From positions 1-64,000 of the forward strand of contig VWPU01001228.1 of the NCBI GenBank assembly GCA_013398955.1: DNA of 64,000 nt, in the 5' to 3' direction. The position numbers and the translations under genes are program-made. The notes below the pieces were generated by a model. The model worked only from the letters and a program-made list of their open reading frames with translations, did no database searches and was not told the origin of the DNA. This DNA is from Callaeas wilsoni (Eukaryota > Chordata > Aves > Passeriformes > Callaeidae). Below, one piece after another: positions 12,173 to 23,633 of this stretch; position 1 is the stretch's first letter, and every line of letters starts with the position of its first letter.

Positions 12173-13611
12173 CAGTGAATTCTATACAAAAAAAAAAAAA
12201 GAAAATAGAGGGAGAGAGGGAGGGAAAGAGGGAAGCAGGGAAAGAGGCAGAGAGGAAGAAGGTTGATGGGGACAGGAGAAAGTTTTACACACAAAGCATT
12301 CAGAAATTAGTTAAAAATTTGAAAGAATTTAGTCATAGCTGTTCAGTATTTCTAAAAAACAATAATTTTGTCCTTTCAACATTATTAGTTTTCACTTCCA
12401 TCTTTGTTTATGCCTCTAATGTCTTCTCAAAGCCTTCATTTTAAGTAATTAAGGATTTATAGGTGAGGTATCTGCACTGCAATAAGTATTGTCTTGGAAT
12501 GTGATATATGTATATATTTAGCTGCAGATTAGGACTGAGTGGCTATTAAATTCTGAAAAGTCACTGAACTGACGTTTCACCCTTATCTTTCTCCATGAGA
12601 GCTATAAAAACTGGATTGTGAAAGAAAAAAAATCCAGGGTTAGAACCAAAACTGTACTTTTACTACTTCACATCAAACTAATTTAGAAAGTTGCTTTGCT
12701 GTGAAATTGCCATAACTTTCTAAGCTAAACGCTATAATTTCATTATGCAGGTCTTTAGTGTACCTAAACTTAAGTATTCTGGCTCCTTGTGCACAGCTAT
12801 TCACGCAAATGATGATGCAGCTATTTATATTGATACTTAGAGTGAAAATCATCTCACCTAACTTGAGTTGTCTATAATGTGGAAGCCTACATCTGAGACA
12901 CACTCCCTAAAATCTCTTTATAGTTCCTCCAAGTGAAGCAAAGATGCATTTTTAGGAAGCAATTTCTTCGTTCTATTTTAAGATGAGATTAATTGTTCCC
13001 TACAGTTGGTTCTTTCTCTCTCTCTAGGAGCATAAAGGAATATATTAAGAATGCTTGGGGAAATTAGTTTTGGCATAGATATTCAGAAGGAGATGTTGAC
13101 ATTTAGACAGAGGAAGCCTGCCTTCAGATTCTGCATAGACAAACATAACAGAAAAGGCTGTGATAGTTCCAATTCTGTCTTTGCTTCGCAAGTAGAAGTG
13201 CCATATTTGAATGAAGGCTTTAGCTAACAAAGCACTGAAAACATATTAATGAAGATTGCTGCATAGGGGGCATGTATATGTGTTTCTAAAGGTAAGCAAA
13301 GATTAGTGACTAGTGATCAGGTTTCTAAAGAAGCATTAATTGCTAAAATGTTCTTTAGTATAAAATTGTTTTATCAAGTTGTTTATTGTTGTTCCTTCCT
13401 GGTTTCTCAGCTATGTTTTCCCCTTCTTGAGACAATTTGAACTTGCAAAGTAGCTGGAGATTATATAATTTAAATCTCTTGGGATGAGATTTAGCGTAAG
13501 ACACTTTCATATTCATATTTACATATGAGATAGGGTTCTGAACTTCCACTATGGCCAGTGGAAATGTTGGAAGTGTAAAATATATGCATCTAAATTCAGA
13601 AGTATTAAATC
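12173..13611. other. Non-coding stretch with a polypurine tract
   Basis: A poly(A) run at 12188-12200 leads into a G/A-rich tract to about 12261, which directly follows the CR1 tail. The remainder to 13611 is AT-rich unique sequence where I recognise nothing. Confidence 0.6.
12188..12261 (+). repeat. Purine-rich low-complexity tract
   Basis: A13 is followed by GAGGGAGAGAGGGAGGG-type sequence with only isolated pyrimidines. Such tracts often expand next to LINE tails, and a mirror-type purine tract can form triplex DNA. That role is inference only. Confidence 0.75.
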
Positions 13612-14205
13612 TGAGAACCACAGAATCGTGCAAGTTGGAAAATGCCTTTAAGAATATCAAATCCAACTATTAATCCAACAGTGCCAAGTCCACCACTAAA
13701 CCATGTCCTGGATGACCATGTCTTCACATCTTTTATAAATCTCAAGGACAGCAACTCAACGACTTCCCTGAGCAGCCTGTTCCAGAGCTTGTTTCCTTGC
13801 AGGGAAATAGTGTTTCCTAATATCCAAACTAAAACTACCTTGACGCAATTTGAGACCATTTGCTCTTGTTCTATTACTTGTTATTTAGCAGAAGAGCCCA
13901 ATACCGCCTTGTTACAATCTCCTCCCAGGTTGCTATGCAGAGAGCACTAAGGTCTCACTTCAGCCTCCTTTTCTCCTGGTTAAACAACACTGGTTTGTTA
14001 TAGTCCTTTGTGCATTGACCCAGCCTCTTGGATCCCTCTGTAGAACCTTCCTACACTCCAGCAGATCAACATTCCCACCCAAAATGGTGTCATCTGCAAA
14101 AGTATTGAGGGTCCACTTGATCCCCTCTTCCAGGTCATTAATAAAGGTATTAAGCAGAACTGGCCCCAAAATTGAGCCCTGAAAGACACCACTTGTGACT
14201 AGCTG
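13612..14205 (-). mobile_element. CR1 LINE fragment with intact FADD box
   Basis: The plus strand starts with the CR1 tail complement (ACCACAGAATCGTGCAAGTTGG) and continues through the complement of the 3'-UTR into ORF2. On the minus strand the reverse-transcriptase motif C reads FADDT, with FADD at 14089-14100. It is preceded by [14 protein letters not shown] and followed by [17 protein letters not shown], all standard CR1 ORF2 text. The segment just upstream in the element (GPVLLNTF, reading off the 14192 end) is also recognisable. The thumb region between motif C and the C-terminus is largely deleted, because the sequence passes from LQRD almost directly to the [12 protein letters not shown] region. 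Confidence 0.9.
13960..14192 (-). pseudogene. CR1 reverse-transcriptase remnant
   Basis: A short open minus-strand frame carries the palm motif C (FADDT) of CR1 ORF2 and its neighbours. It is truncated at both ends and fused by deletion to later ORF2 sequence, so it is a dead fragment of the LINE, not an independent gene. Confidence 0.85.
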
Positions 14206-14639
14206 CTAACAGTATTTAATTATAATCACCATCACTCTTTAGCTAATGACTGTGTTGTGAGAGATTAAATAAATATATACAATTCACAAGATTCACTATT
14301 CTCTTTTTCAAAAAATCAACAGAGTCAGAGTAACTAGAGGTCTAGTGTTCATCTCAGAGCTTTCAAATGATTGAGGTTGTGTCAGTAACTTAAGTTAGTA
14401 TATTAAGTTCTTTGCAACTATCCCTGTTTCTAGAAATTAAAGTTTTATACAAAGTATTTTTTAATCCTTAGCATGGTTATCAGTGTCATCAGTTTAATTA
14501 GAAATTTGTCTAGAAAAATTTATTTTGTTTTAATGTGTGTTCATGAACAGGTACCTTTTAAGTAGCAAGCCCAGCTGTCAGAGAATGAAATATTATCATT
14601 TATGACTTAAACATTTTCATGGAAGACTTTTGCCTGTTA
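14206..14639. other. Unique AT-rich stretch
   Basis: About 430 bases between two mobile elements. I see no coding or repeat signal. Confidence 0.6.
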
Positions 14640-15037
14640 TAGCAGAACTGTGTTAAAAAAGCTGCAGAGAAGATCAGCACACCCTGAACAGGCCTTTGGA
14701 GTGAGGCCCTGGACTGCTGGCTGATGAAGGTCAGATGAAGTACCAGCTCAAGGCTGGGGACATTCACCAAGCACAAGCCCAATAGCTTTGGGGAGGAGAC
14801 CGCAGCCCCAGGGCTATCAGCGGCCAGGCTGGCACAGACCCTGGTCCCAAAGGGTGGGGGAGAGGGGCTCTGGGTGTGTGCTGGGAAAAAAGGCCTCTGG
14901 TCAGAGGCAGTGAATTCCCATCCTCCCCTGTGCAGAAGAGCTCACCTGAGGGGCCCTTCACCTGGGGAAAAAGCTTATCCACAGCACAGGGGGAGTCATG
15001 GCCCAGCAAAGGCCTCCCCCCAAAGGGGTCTCCAGAT

Positions 15038-15073
15038 CCTGCACCACACCCTGCACCACAGCCTGCACCAGAG
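15038..15073 (+). repeat. 12-bp unit, three tandem copies
   Basis: CCTGCACCACAC, CCTGCACCACAG and CCTGCACCAGAG follow each other without gaps inside the putative U3 of the LTR-like island. Confidence 0.85.
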
Positions 15074-15257
15074 ATGATGCAACAGACCCTCAGCGTTGCA
15101 AGGGACAGTGTCAAACTGGCCCCCTGCAAGGGAGGCATGTGGGTGCTCCCACCTGCCCAAAGCATATATAATCCTTCAGGATTCTATACAGTTCAGTGAT
15201 GGGGGGCCCTCACCACCAGAAGACCAGATGGAGGGGAGCAATGAGACGTTGTTGGGA

Positions 15258-15358
15258 CCTTCCTTCCTTCCTTCCTTCCTTCCTTCCTTCCTTCCTTCCT
15301 TCCTTCCTTCCCTCCTTCCTCTCTCTCCATCCTCCTTCCTTCCTTCCTTCCTTCCTTC

Positions 15359-15393
<35 letters not shown>

Positions 15394-15400
15394 CCTTTCT
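15258..15400 (+). repeat. (CCTT)n and (CT)n microsatellite
   Basis: About thirteen CCTT units run from 15258 to 15311. A CT-rich interruption follows, then a second CCTT block to about 15360 and a CT-rich run to about 15400. The complement is a long polypurine strand. It sits between the TATA-like and AATAAA signals of the LTR-like island. Length is likely polymorphic. Confidence 0.95.
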
Positions 15401-15450
15401 TAGCCTCTTTTACTATTAAATAAAATATATCAATTTTTTGGCACCAACAT

Positions 15451-18400
15451 CTAACCTTGTTTGGTTTCAATCTTGTTTTTGGATATATGTTGAACCTCCA
15501 AACTTCTTTCAGGTTTATACACAAAGGCTTAATTTCCTTTGCTCTTTTGGATTTAAACCAGATTGTAACACCAGCAAACTAAACAAATCTTTATTCGAGC
15601 ATTTTGTGATTTACATTTCTGAACTGAGGTGACCATATTTTTTTCTGTTTTTTCATAAGTAGCACTTAGTGTTTTTTCTCCAAGCTAACTAAACATATAG
15701 CAGTTTCACTTTAGAACAGAAACACGACCATGACTATAAATAGATGTTTGTTCAAAAAATAAAATAATCAAAAGAAAGTGCATTTTAAAAGGAACGTTAC
15801 TCAGATTCCTAGTTTTGTTCATAGAATCCCATAAATCCTTTAACTGTGACAATTCAGTAGCAAATGAGTGATGTATAGATGTTTTATTGTTAGCTCAGTA
15901 CTCTAAATTCAGTGAATAGCAGGACATGTGCTGCTTGCAGATACTGGAATGAAAGACTGATGATAGTTATCAACAGGTGCCTTCTGCAGAGTAAAAGAAA
16001 TCTGACTCCTAACACATAGCAAATACAAAGCAAATCCTACAGAAGTTCATTAGTAAGTATTGAGCAATGGTGCCTTGGGCATAGTTCCCCTTCCCAATTT
16101 TTCAAAAGAAATTTAAAGCTTTTGAATCTTCAGCTGACCGTATTCTTTTCTGCTGTGTGGTGTCATTATTATTCTAGTAAAATTGATCATAAAAGAACCA
16201 AAACAAAATGTGTCTCCTCTTTCAGGGAGAGCAGTTTCAATTTTTTCTCTATACTGTGTAATGAGGGAAGCTTTGAGATATTCTGAATACTGCACGCCAA
16301 AGTTGTGTGACTCATGGATGTTCAAGACCACATGGCCTCTACGTAAATAGGATATATGCTCTGTATATGGCTTAAGGTGCTGCTTGGCATGTCTAAATAT
16401 CTAGTTGTAATTGTGTAGACTAGAGGTAAGTGGGAAGCAAAGCCACACATATTTTTAACTGTTTTTGAGGCTGTTCTACACTCAGAATTTATGGCAAATG
16501 ATATATATTTTTAATTTTAAGAAGAATAATTTATAGGTTTTAAATTTGCGTTCCATTTCAGAAGCTATGGAGGGTTAGCAAATAAACTAGTTTGATTGTC
16601 TATGTACAACATGCTTTTAATACTAAAACAATTCATTCAGATTCTTTTGTGATTGAATAAATGTCTTTTTTTTGCTCTGGGCTGTATCTAAACAGCATTG
16701 TCCTCTGTCTCACTGCTCTTTTCCATGTAGGGTAAAAAGAATATGTTTACAACAGTCAACAACCTGATAAAACTACTCGGACACGAGAATGAAGTGACTG
16801 AGAAAACAGAATGACCTCAGTTACGTGAAAATACCATCTGTACTGGTTTGGACCAATCCCAAGACACCATCACATTCAAATAAGTTTATCATTTCAGCAC
16901 CAAAGGTGTGCTACTTTTCTGAGATAATGAGGTTCCTTTACTGGAGATAAGTTAGCTTCCTTCAGTCTTGTCAACTGAACAAGACACAGAAAAAGTATAA
17001 TCTTATCCATGAATTTTAATTCTAAAATACCTTAGCTGAAATCCCTTAACAGCCGAACTTCTTTGTCTACCAAAGAGTCTGAGTAGTGTAGTTACTATTG
17101 AAAGTGTTATGGACACTTTTAGAAATACCAAATAGATATGAATGAAAATAATATTTAATGTGTTCACCAGATAAATGGCTGCACAGGTACAGACACATCT
17201 GCTATCCTAATTTGAAATGTCATGTGAAGCAAGGGAAAATATCACTCTGCATGACTCATTGGGAGAAGACACTAATCCACTTGAACCTCATTGGCATGTA
17301 TTTTTGCTACTCGGACTACTGATTAATATGTCAGAAGCCAGTCACCCAGTTTATATTCTCACTTACAGCTGGAAAGTCCCTCTTTCATAACTTAGATACA
17401 GTATCTGAGTCTATGTCTATCAGTTGTCTATTCGTTTTTCAAATGATTCATATTTCAAATGATGTTTGAAACATTCAGAGGTCTTACACAAAGTGGAGGC
17501 AATCCAATAGAAATTGCTTAAAATTAAAATATAACTTAAAATGTTCTAACATAGAGGACCTATAACTTCACCAAACAAAGAGCAGATTGCATAAAACATT
17601 GCCAAAAAAGGGGAGCTAAACTCTCTCCCTCCACAGTGACTCTATCCTAGTTCTGAAATAAGTTCTAGGCAGTGCACCCCACTGGCTGCTCCAAAGAGCG
17701 GGTTAATGATAAAAGAATAAGAACATAAATGGGACTGACACTGCTCTGACACTTTTTCCTTCCTTTCGTCTTCAATTCAATACCAAAGAAATAGCAAATG
17801 ATCCGTGCTTCTTTGATAGTGAAGCCACATACTTTGTAAAGCTGAGCTGTTTTACTACTTCTCACGTGACAATATAACTTATTAAATATGTGCCAATATA
17901 ATCTTGAGCATCCCAATTGTCACAGTCTCTCCCATCACACAGGTTAATGTCTTTGGTCCCCTCTTTCATCTTTTGCTCAGCTTTGATAAGAACCTCTCAA
18001 TATCTACATTCACTACCACTCTTTTGATTTCAGTGCTGCGGGTAGCACTTGTAATTTAAGACACCTTCTTCAAAGGTCTCACTGACGACCTCAGTAAGCA
18101 CCTCAGAAGGTGATTCCTCAGTGCTCCTGTGGTTGGAAATCTATTAAACCTGAGTCAAATGAATCTTAGCCTCTAATAAATGACACTAGAATGAACCAAC
18201 AGCCTTGGAAACTATTCGTTGCCATCATGCTTTCCACAGACTACAGGTTTCTTTTTTCTTTTGATGTGATTTTTTTTTTCTTTCACATCTGAAATGCTCA
18301 GTGCCCTTACATGAGTTTTATCTCCAATTACTCTTGCATAAAAGCCATATATATCTAGCCTAACATAATAATGCTTCCCATACAGATGAAACATATCTAT

Positions 18401-21039
18401 ATAATTTCTTCCTTCAGAATAGATATGAAGAGTTGTTTTATCTCCAGGAAACTAACCTGCTTCAAAGATACAGTACTTTGATAAAGATCCATACAGGGTA
18501 CAATTAGGAAAGAGGGAAATATGACATATCATGCTCAGGATCAAACTCAATGCATTCCATTAACTAGCTTGTGAAAAAGTCAGATGAACAAACCTAGATT
18601 AAATATTTTCTAAGTGTGTATAAACAGAACATAGACTTACAGATTGCCTTCTAGAAATAAGAGATTGGTCTCATCATTGCTAATATTTTCAAGGCAGATG
18701 TTGAATCTATCCCATACTTGATTTATCTGCCTATAGTTGTGAAAGCTTACAGACTGTATTTAAGTTGGGGTGCATGTGGAATAATACAGGGAAGAGCAGA
18801 ATACTTTGAAAACCCTGCTGTTTTACTTTTAATCCACTAACTAGAATCAAACTGTATGGAATCAGCCTTGAGGTGGTTCAGAAGACTCAAGACTTGTGCA
18901 TGATCAGGTGCTACAGTCTTATTTCAAACAGATAAAAAAGATAATTATCTAGCATGTACTACATAGGCCATTTAAATAGGCACCCTTCAAACTTTTGTGT
19001 CAGCCAGACAAGTGGTACTTTAGCAGGTGCAGACTGATCTTGTGAAGGCTGTCTGAATATGTCAATACTGACTGCCCTGTGACCAAGGTGGAGATTTAAA
19101 TATTTTACAAGTTCTATAAGGCCATTTCTATGACCTAATCAATTTAATATTGAGGTATCAGAGCTGGGCAAATGGGAAAAAAATTCAACCACGCTCTCTT
19201 GTCACATCAGACATGATGAATTCCTTAATGAATTTTGCTCTTGTAAAGCTTAAGGGATCAGATGAAGGATGTACAAATCACAGAGACCCTCATTCTTCAC
19301 CCACCCCCTCATCATGTTTAATATACCAAGCCCTCAAGCTGCCATCACAATTCATCTGTCAACATGCCACCTGGGCTTTGTAAACTGCAGCATCTATACT
19401 GGATCCTTGCCATAATTCAGCAGGACCACTAAAGGCTCCTCATGACTATAGAGAAGTAAAAGCATACACAAAAACAAAACAAAACAAAAACCAAAAAACC
19501 CACCAAAAACCAAACCAAAAACCAAAGAAAAAACCCCCACCTATCCATGCATGTGCACGCAGGAAGTAATTTCACAGAGAAAACCCACAAAATCTTTCTT
19601 CAGGGTGAGCTAACAAATTTCGCAGTGTCATGGTAACATTTAACATTTGAGTACATATGCAGAAGCCTGGCACACAGCAAAGAGAGGAAAATAAGATCCT
19701 ATGCCCAGGAGAAATTCACACAAGTGAATGGGATGAAGATTATAATTCTTGCAGCAGTAAAGACTAATATGCTATGAAGAGGCAGATTGTTGAATGCCAC
19801 AGAATGCTGGCTACTGAGATGGTGCTTGAAACAGATATCTCTGATTCAGGGTTTGTAAAGATTTGTCAACCTTATGGCACAACGTATCTTACTCCAGAAA
19901 ATTCATATGTCTGTCATAACATGGCCCAATGTCTCAGCTTGTAAACTTTGCCAGTCATAATTCTGATTCTGGTTAGTTCTGATACTATGTTGAGTTGTAT
20001 TAAATGAATTGTTCTTCATAAGCTTGATCCAGAATTAAGTCATTCCATAGCTGTATAAAACCGTGTGCAAAGTTCACCATTCTGGAAAAAAAATTATTAA
20101 CCAACCGCTAAACTCAAAATTTTCCACTTCCGTCATCCAAATATAACGAGTAGCTAAGAGTCAGTACCATTTTGCACCAATAGCAGGTCAACAGGATGAG
20201 ACAAAGAAAGAATAAAGCAATAAAAGAAAAAAGAAAGATGGCAAGTGAACATAGGAAGACAAGTGAATGTAAGAAGAATGACAAAATAAAGAGCCTCCAA
20301 AAGGCAAAACCTTCCAAGGTATACCGGAACTTATTCAAGTCATGCATCTGGTCATGCCATGGATAGGAAGACTGTCTTGAAATCTCTGTCTTATTGGATC
20401 CTTTTTTGTATACAACAAAGTTGTCAAGAAACTCGACTTGGTTTAGGACAGTAATGCATAAACTTTAACAAATGTTTTAATTCCTGTTTGCTGGGTATCA
20501 TGCTAACAATGAGGTATTTTCGTAAGAGAAATGCCTGTTTTCTGAGGAAAGAAGGTTGGTTTTTCCTTGTTTTTCAAATTTTGTTACGGTTTTAGTGTTG
20601 TTGTTTTGTACAGAGAATGTGCCATGAGCTCCTAGAGGTATGAAATTACTTAGTCATACACAATATTTCTTGTCAGCTTCACCCTTTGAGGTGCAAGATA
20701 GAAGGAAAGATTTATTGTATAAATAGAAAGGCATCAGAGATCTCTTTTAAGTGGAGTGCTGAACATTACCTGAGATAAGAAAGGCATCCTTGCATATCCT
20801 AGTAATATCACCAGTACCAAAGGTGGAAACTGAGAACATGCAGACTAGTAGAAAACTCTTTGCCAGGAAGGAACTTTTTCTGCTGCTACATGTCTCCTTT
20901 GACATATTTAGCTTCATGAAACAGCATTTTTGCAACTTTCTTAATTCAAACAATGAGAATGAAGTTGTTGCTCAGATACTGCTGATATTAGCCTTGTACA
21001 AAAAATACGTGATCCAAAAAAGAGCCCCAAAAACAATGA
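15451..21039. other. Unique AT-rich non-coding stretch
   Basis: No transposon or gene that I can name. An A/C-rich low-complexity block lies at 19466-19540. The minus strand has an 80-codon open frame around 18212-18451 with a protein-like composition but no recognised family. Other frames are short. Confidence 0.6.
19466..19540 (+). repeat. A/C-rich low-complexity tract
   Basis: Irregular repeats of AAAAC, AAAACC and CCAAAA words with almost no G or T. Confidence 0.85.
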
Positions 21040-21442
21040 AAAGGACAGGGAAGCCTGACGTGAGGAAACACTGAGAGAACTGGGTTTGTTCAGCCTCGAG
21101 AAACGGAGACTTGGAGGAGTTCTTATCATCATGTTTCAATAATTGAAAGATGGCTAAAGATAAGGCCAGGACTCCCTTTTTAAAATGCAAAGAGATGGGG
21201 TAATGGGTACAAGTTACTCCTGTGGAGATTCTGATTGGATACAAGAGGAACATTTTCATAATGAGAACAATGAGCCATTGGAGTAATGTCCCCAAGGAAG
21301 TGGTGGAGTCCCCCAACAGAGGACACTTCAGATTCAGCTGGACAGGGCTGTGGGCCGTCTTGTCTACACCACGCTTTTGCCAATAAATGTTGGACTGGAT
21401 GATCCTTGGGATACCCTCCAAGCCAATATTCTATGAATCTAT
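21040..21442 (+). mobile_element. CR1 LINE 3' fragment
   Basis: The sequence follows the ORF2 C-terminus and 3'-UTR of a CR1 subfamily: GAGAGAACTGGGTTTGTTC, AGCCTCGAGAAACGGAGAC, later AAGGAAGTGGTGGAGTC and GTTGGACTGGATGATCCTTG, ending in ATTCTATGAATCTATTA. It is 5'-truncated and diverged. The long minus-strand frame overlapping it (20972-21421) is antisense to this repeat and is not a gene. Confidence 0.85.
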
Positions 21443-23502
21443 TATATGTTGAAAATGAAATTGTTTTTTCCTTCTTCCCCCCTCCTTTTTTTTTTAGTTT
21501 TTTTTTTTTCGGTTGGCTGGTTGATTTGGTTTGGTTTTTTTGTTTTCTTGATCAAGTCTGAATTTTTCTGAACTTCTGTGTAAAATTTTTGCAGTTGAAA
21601 TTGCTTTTATGTTAAAAATGACATTGCTTTAGGTCTGTAAATCTAAACTTCATTATTCTACCTTTATTTTTGTTGTAACAAGGAGTCAGGTTTGTATGGA
21701 AAATAATATGTCTGGATCTTAGTATATGATATATGATCCCTTCTAGTGGAATTATAATCACTCAAGAAAGCATAACAAATTTGCTAAGAGGCTAATATTG
21801 CAGCACAACCTTTTTCTTTTCCCATAGTTAAGTTGAAAAATCAAAATATTGATAAACTACTTTAAAAAAATCAAAATGCAGCAATTTTAATGTAAAAGTA
21901 TGCAGTAAATATAAATACTAATATTTTCTAACATTAATTTGCTCTGTTTGGATAAGGTTGGATGAAAAGCCTCAGGTTGTTTGTACATCATCATTGCATC
22001 TATTAAGTTATAATACCAGTTTTGAACTTTATGACAGTGTAAATATTGCAGGACATATATAGCAAACCAAGAACCTTCAAGTAATTTTGAATTTTACACC
22101 AGAAACAAACTTTTCTCACAGCACGCCAACCCTTAGTGAAAACACTGCAAACCACAATTGAGTTTAAAGCTTGATTAAGCATAATCAAGGAACTGAAAAG
22201 AATTTATTTCTGTTTTCACCTACTGTAACTCTGTGAATAATCATCTCAAAGCTAGTACTTTTGTAAAAATTATAAAAGATACTTTATTAAAAGTACTAAA
22301 ATATTTAAATTGATGGCCGTTAAAATAATACCAAGAGACAGTCATGAGCAAACACAAAAAAGAAATTTCCTTAGGAGGAATCATTCATTCCATTCAAAAA
22401 GGGTTTTTGTGTTGATATCTCAAAAAAAGCTTAGTATATAGCCTGGTGTATGTGTACACAGATATGTACATATGTGCATGTATATACGTACATATGCACT
22501 TATACACACATACATACATATATATATACACATGTAGTATACATAACACACAAATGAGGACAATTTTCTATGTGCAAATTTACACTGCACAAAGAGTTTC
22601 TGAGGATTTGCTCTCTTTCCCTCTCTTGTGTCCCTCCCTTCACATGTATACATAGTACATGTGTTGCGTTCGGCAGAGTTCTGTCACTCTCTTGAAGCTT
22701 TCGTCCACTTCTTAGAGGCCTTCATCCTGGCAAGCTGACAGTATCCTTCAATGCTTATGGAATATTCCAATTCCATCTTTTTTAAGCACTTCACATTATG
22801 TCAAAATGCCATTCTGGATAGCTTTGATCAAATTGGATTTCATTTGAAAAAACCTGTAGTAAAGACAGCTGAAGTAGACACCTTCCTGAACATGACTAAT
22901 TCACTCCAGATTTCTTAGGTATCCCAGCTTCAGCTATTGATAGCTTTCTTTGATATCTGTACTTACACAGTTTATTTTGATTAATGACATTAATTAATTT
23001 TCGTTCTTTTTTACCTCTTTAAATAAACTATTAACAAGTCTGGATTTTCCAACACATATAACTCAAGCTTAAAAATACGAATCAGTATAAAAATATATCT
23101 TATATTTTATATTATCTTGCTTGAAAACAAATTTGAAATTTTGCAATAAATCTTTTCTACTAAGCAATTTGAAACTGCACAGGAGTTCATTATTTTTCTT
23201 ATTAGCTAAATTTCCATAGCAATATCATGCTGATAAATATCATCAGTGATGCCATAAATTTCACTTAAATTAATACAAACAATGATGCTTTATTAGTATG
23301 TACAGTTGAGCACATCTTAAATAATCATTAGATTCAAAAGACTCTATTTTCTTCACTCTTTTAATTTGCTGTATGCATGTCCAGAAATTTACCAAATATC
23401 TTTTCAAAAAAGCATTACACTAAAAGCCGTCTCTGCCCTTTGTTCTGCCCTTCTATAGTTTAGAAAGCACAAAGGCTCAACAGCACTTAAGAAGAGAATC
23501 AG
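21443..23502. other. Unique AT-rich stretch with low-complexity blocks
   Basis: A T-rich and G/T-rich block lies at about 21481-21545, and an alternating purine-pyrimidine block at 22437-22545. I see nothing else. Confidence 0.6.
22437..22545 (+). repeat. TA/TG/CA-rich alternating dinucleotide tract
   Basis: A degenerate mixture of TATA, TGTA, ACAT and CACA words in which purines and pyrimidines largely alternate. It includes a perfect TATATATATA core near 22520. Such alternation can adopt Z-DNA or cruciform forms, which is inference. Open frames across it are artefacts of the repeat. Confidence 0.75.
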
Positions 23503-23508
23503 ATATTT

Positions 23509-23627
23509 CACACAGAATCACACAGAGTATTCTGAGTTAGAAGGGACCCACAAGGATCATCAAGTCCTACTCTAAAGTGAAAGGCCCATACAGGGAATGA
23601 ACCCACAACCTCCCTGTTATTAGCACC
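23509..23627 (-). mobile_element. tRNA-Ile-derived SINE with CR1-type tail (TguSINE1-like)
   Basis: Read on the minus strand, the segment begins in the anticodon arm of a tRNA-Ile(AAU)-like sequence (GGTGCTAATAAC, AAT being the anticodon). It continues through a variable-loop region to a T-arm (GTGGGTTCATTCCCTGTATG) and the acceptor strand GGGCC. It then changes to a CR1-type 3' tail (CTTGATGATCCTTGTGGG, then ACTCTGTGTGATTCTGTG). The 5' part of the tRNA (D arm, A box) is missing, so the copy is 5'-truncated and cannot be transcribed as a tRNA. ATATTT at 23503-23508 and again at 23628-23633 may be a target duplication. A tRNA-Ile head on a CR1 tail is the architecture I know from passerine SINEs. 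Confidence 0.8.
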
Positions 23628-23633
23628 ATATTT

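Larger units (their letters stand above)
14640..15450 (+). mobile_element. GC-rich LTR-like island (probable solo LTR)
   Basis: This is a sharply bounded GC-rich block in AT-rich DNA with an LTR-like order of signals on the plus strand: TATATA at 15165-15170, a CCTT/CT microsatellite, then AATAAA at 15419-15424 and a short T-rich end with GGCACCAACA. The GC-rich upstream part would be U3. It includes three tandem copies of a 12-bp unit (CCTGCACCACAC type) at 15038-15073. I found no convincing target duplication, so the borders are approximate and the class (ERVK or other) is open. Frames on both strands here (14764-15165, 14876-15199) look like GC-rich chance frames. Confidence 0.5.

Noticed and set aside
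14764..15165. 133-codon minus-strand frame in the GC-rich island
   Set aside because: GC-rich DNA has few stops, frames are open on both strands at once, and the segment looks like an LTR.
15258..15400. CRISPR-like or minisatellite array
   Set aside because: The units are four and two bases with no spacers. It is an ordinary microsatellite.
18212..18451. Minus-strand open frame of about 80 codons with a protein-like mix of residues around YGKHYYVRLDIYGFYARVIG
   Set aside because: I recognise no family, the lysine-rich end comes from a T-rich tract, and there is no convincing splice acceptor or neighbouring exon. A TBLASTN search would settle it.
20972..21421. 149-codon minus-strand frame, the longest in the window
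   Set aside because: Most of it is antisense to the CR1(+) 3' end at 21040-21442, and I see no domain.
23590..23627. A functional tRNA-Ile gene
   Set aside because: Only the anticodon and T arms remain, the 5' half with the A box is missing, and the 3' side runs into a CR1-type tail. It is a SINE.
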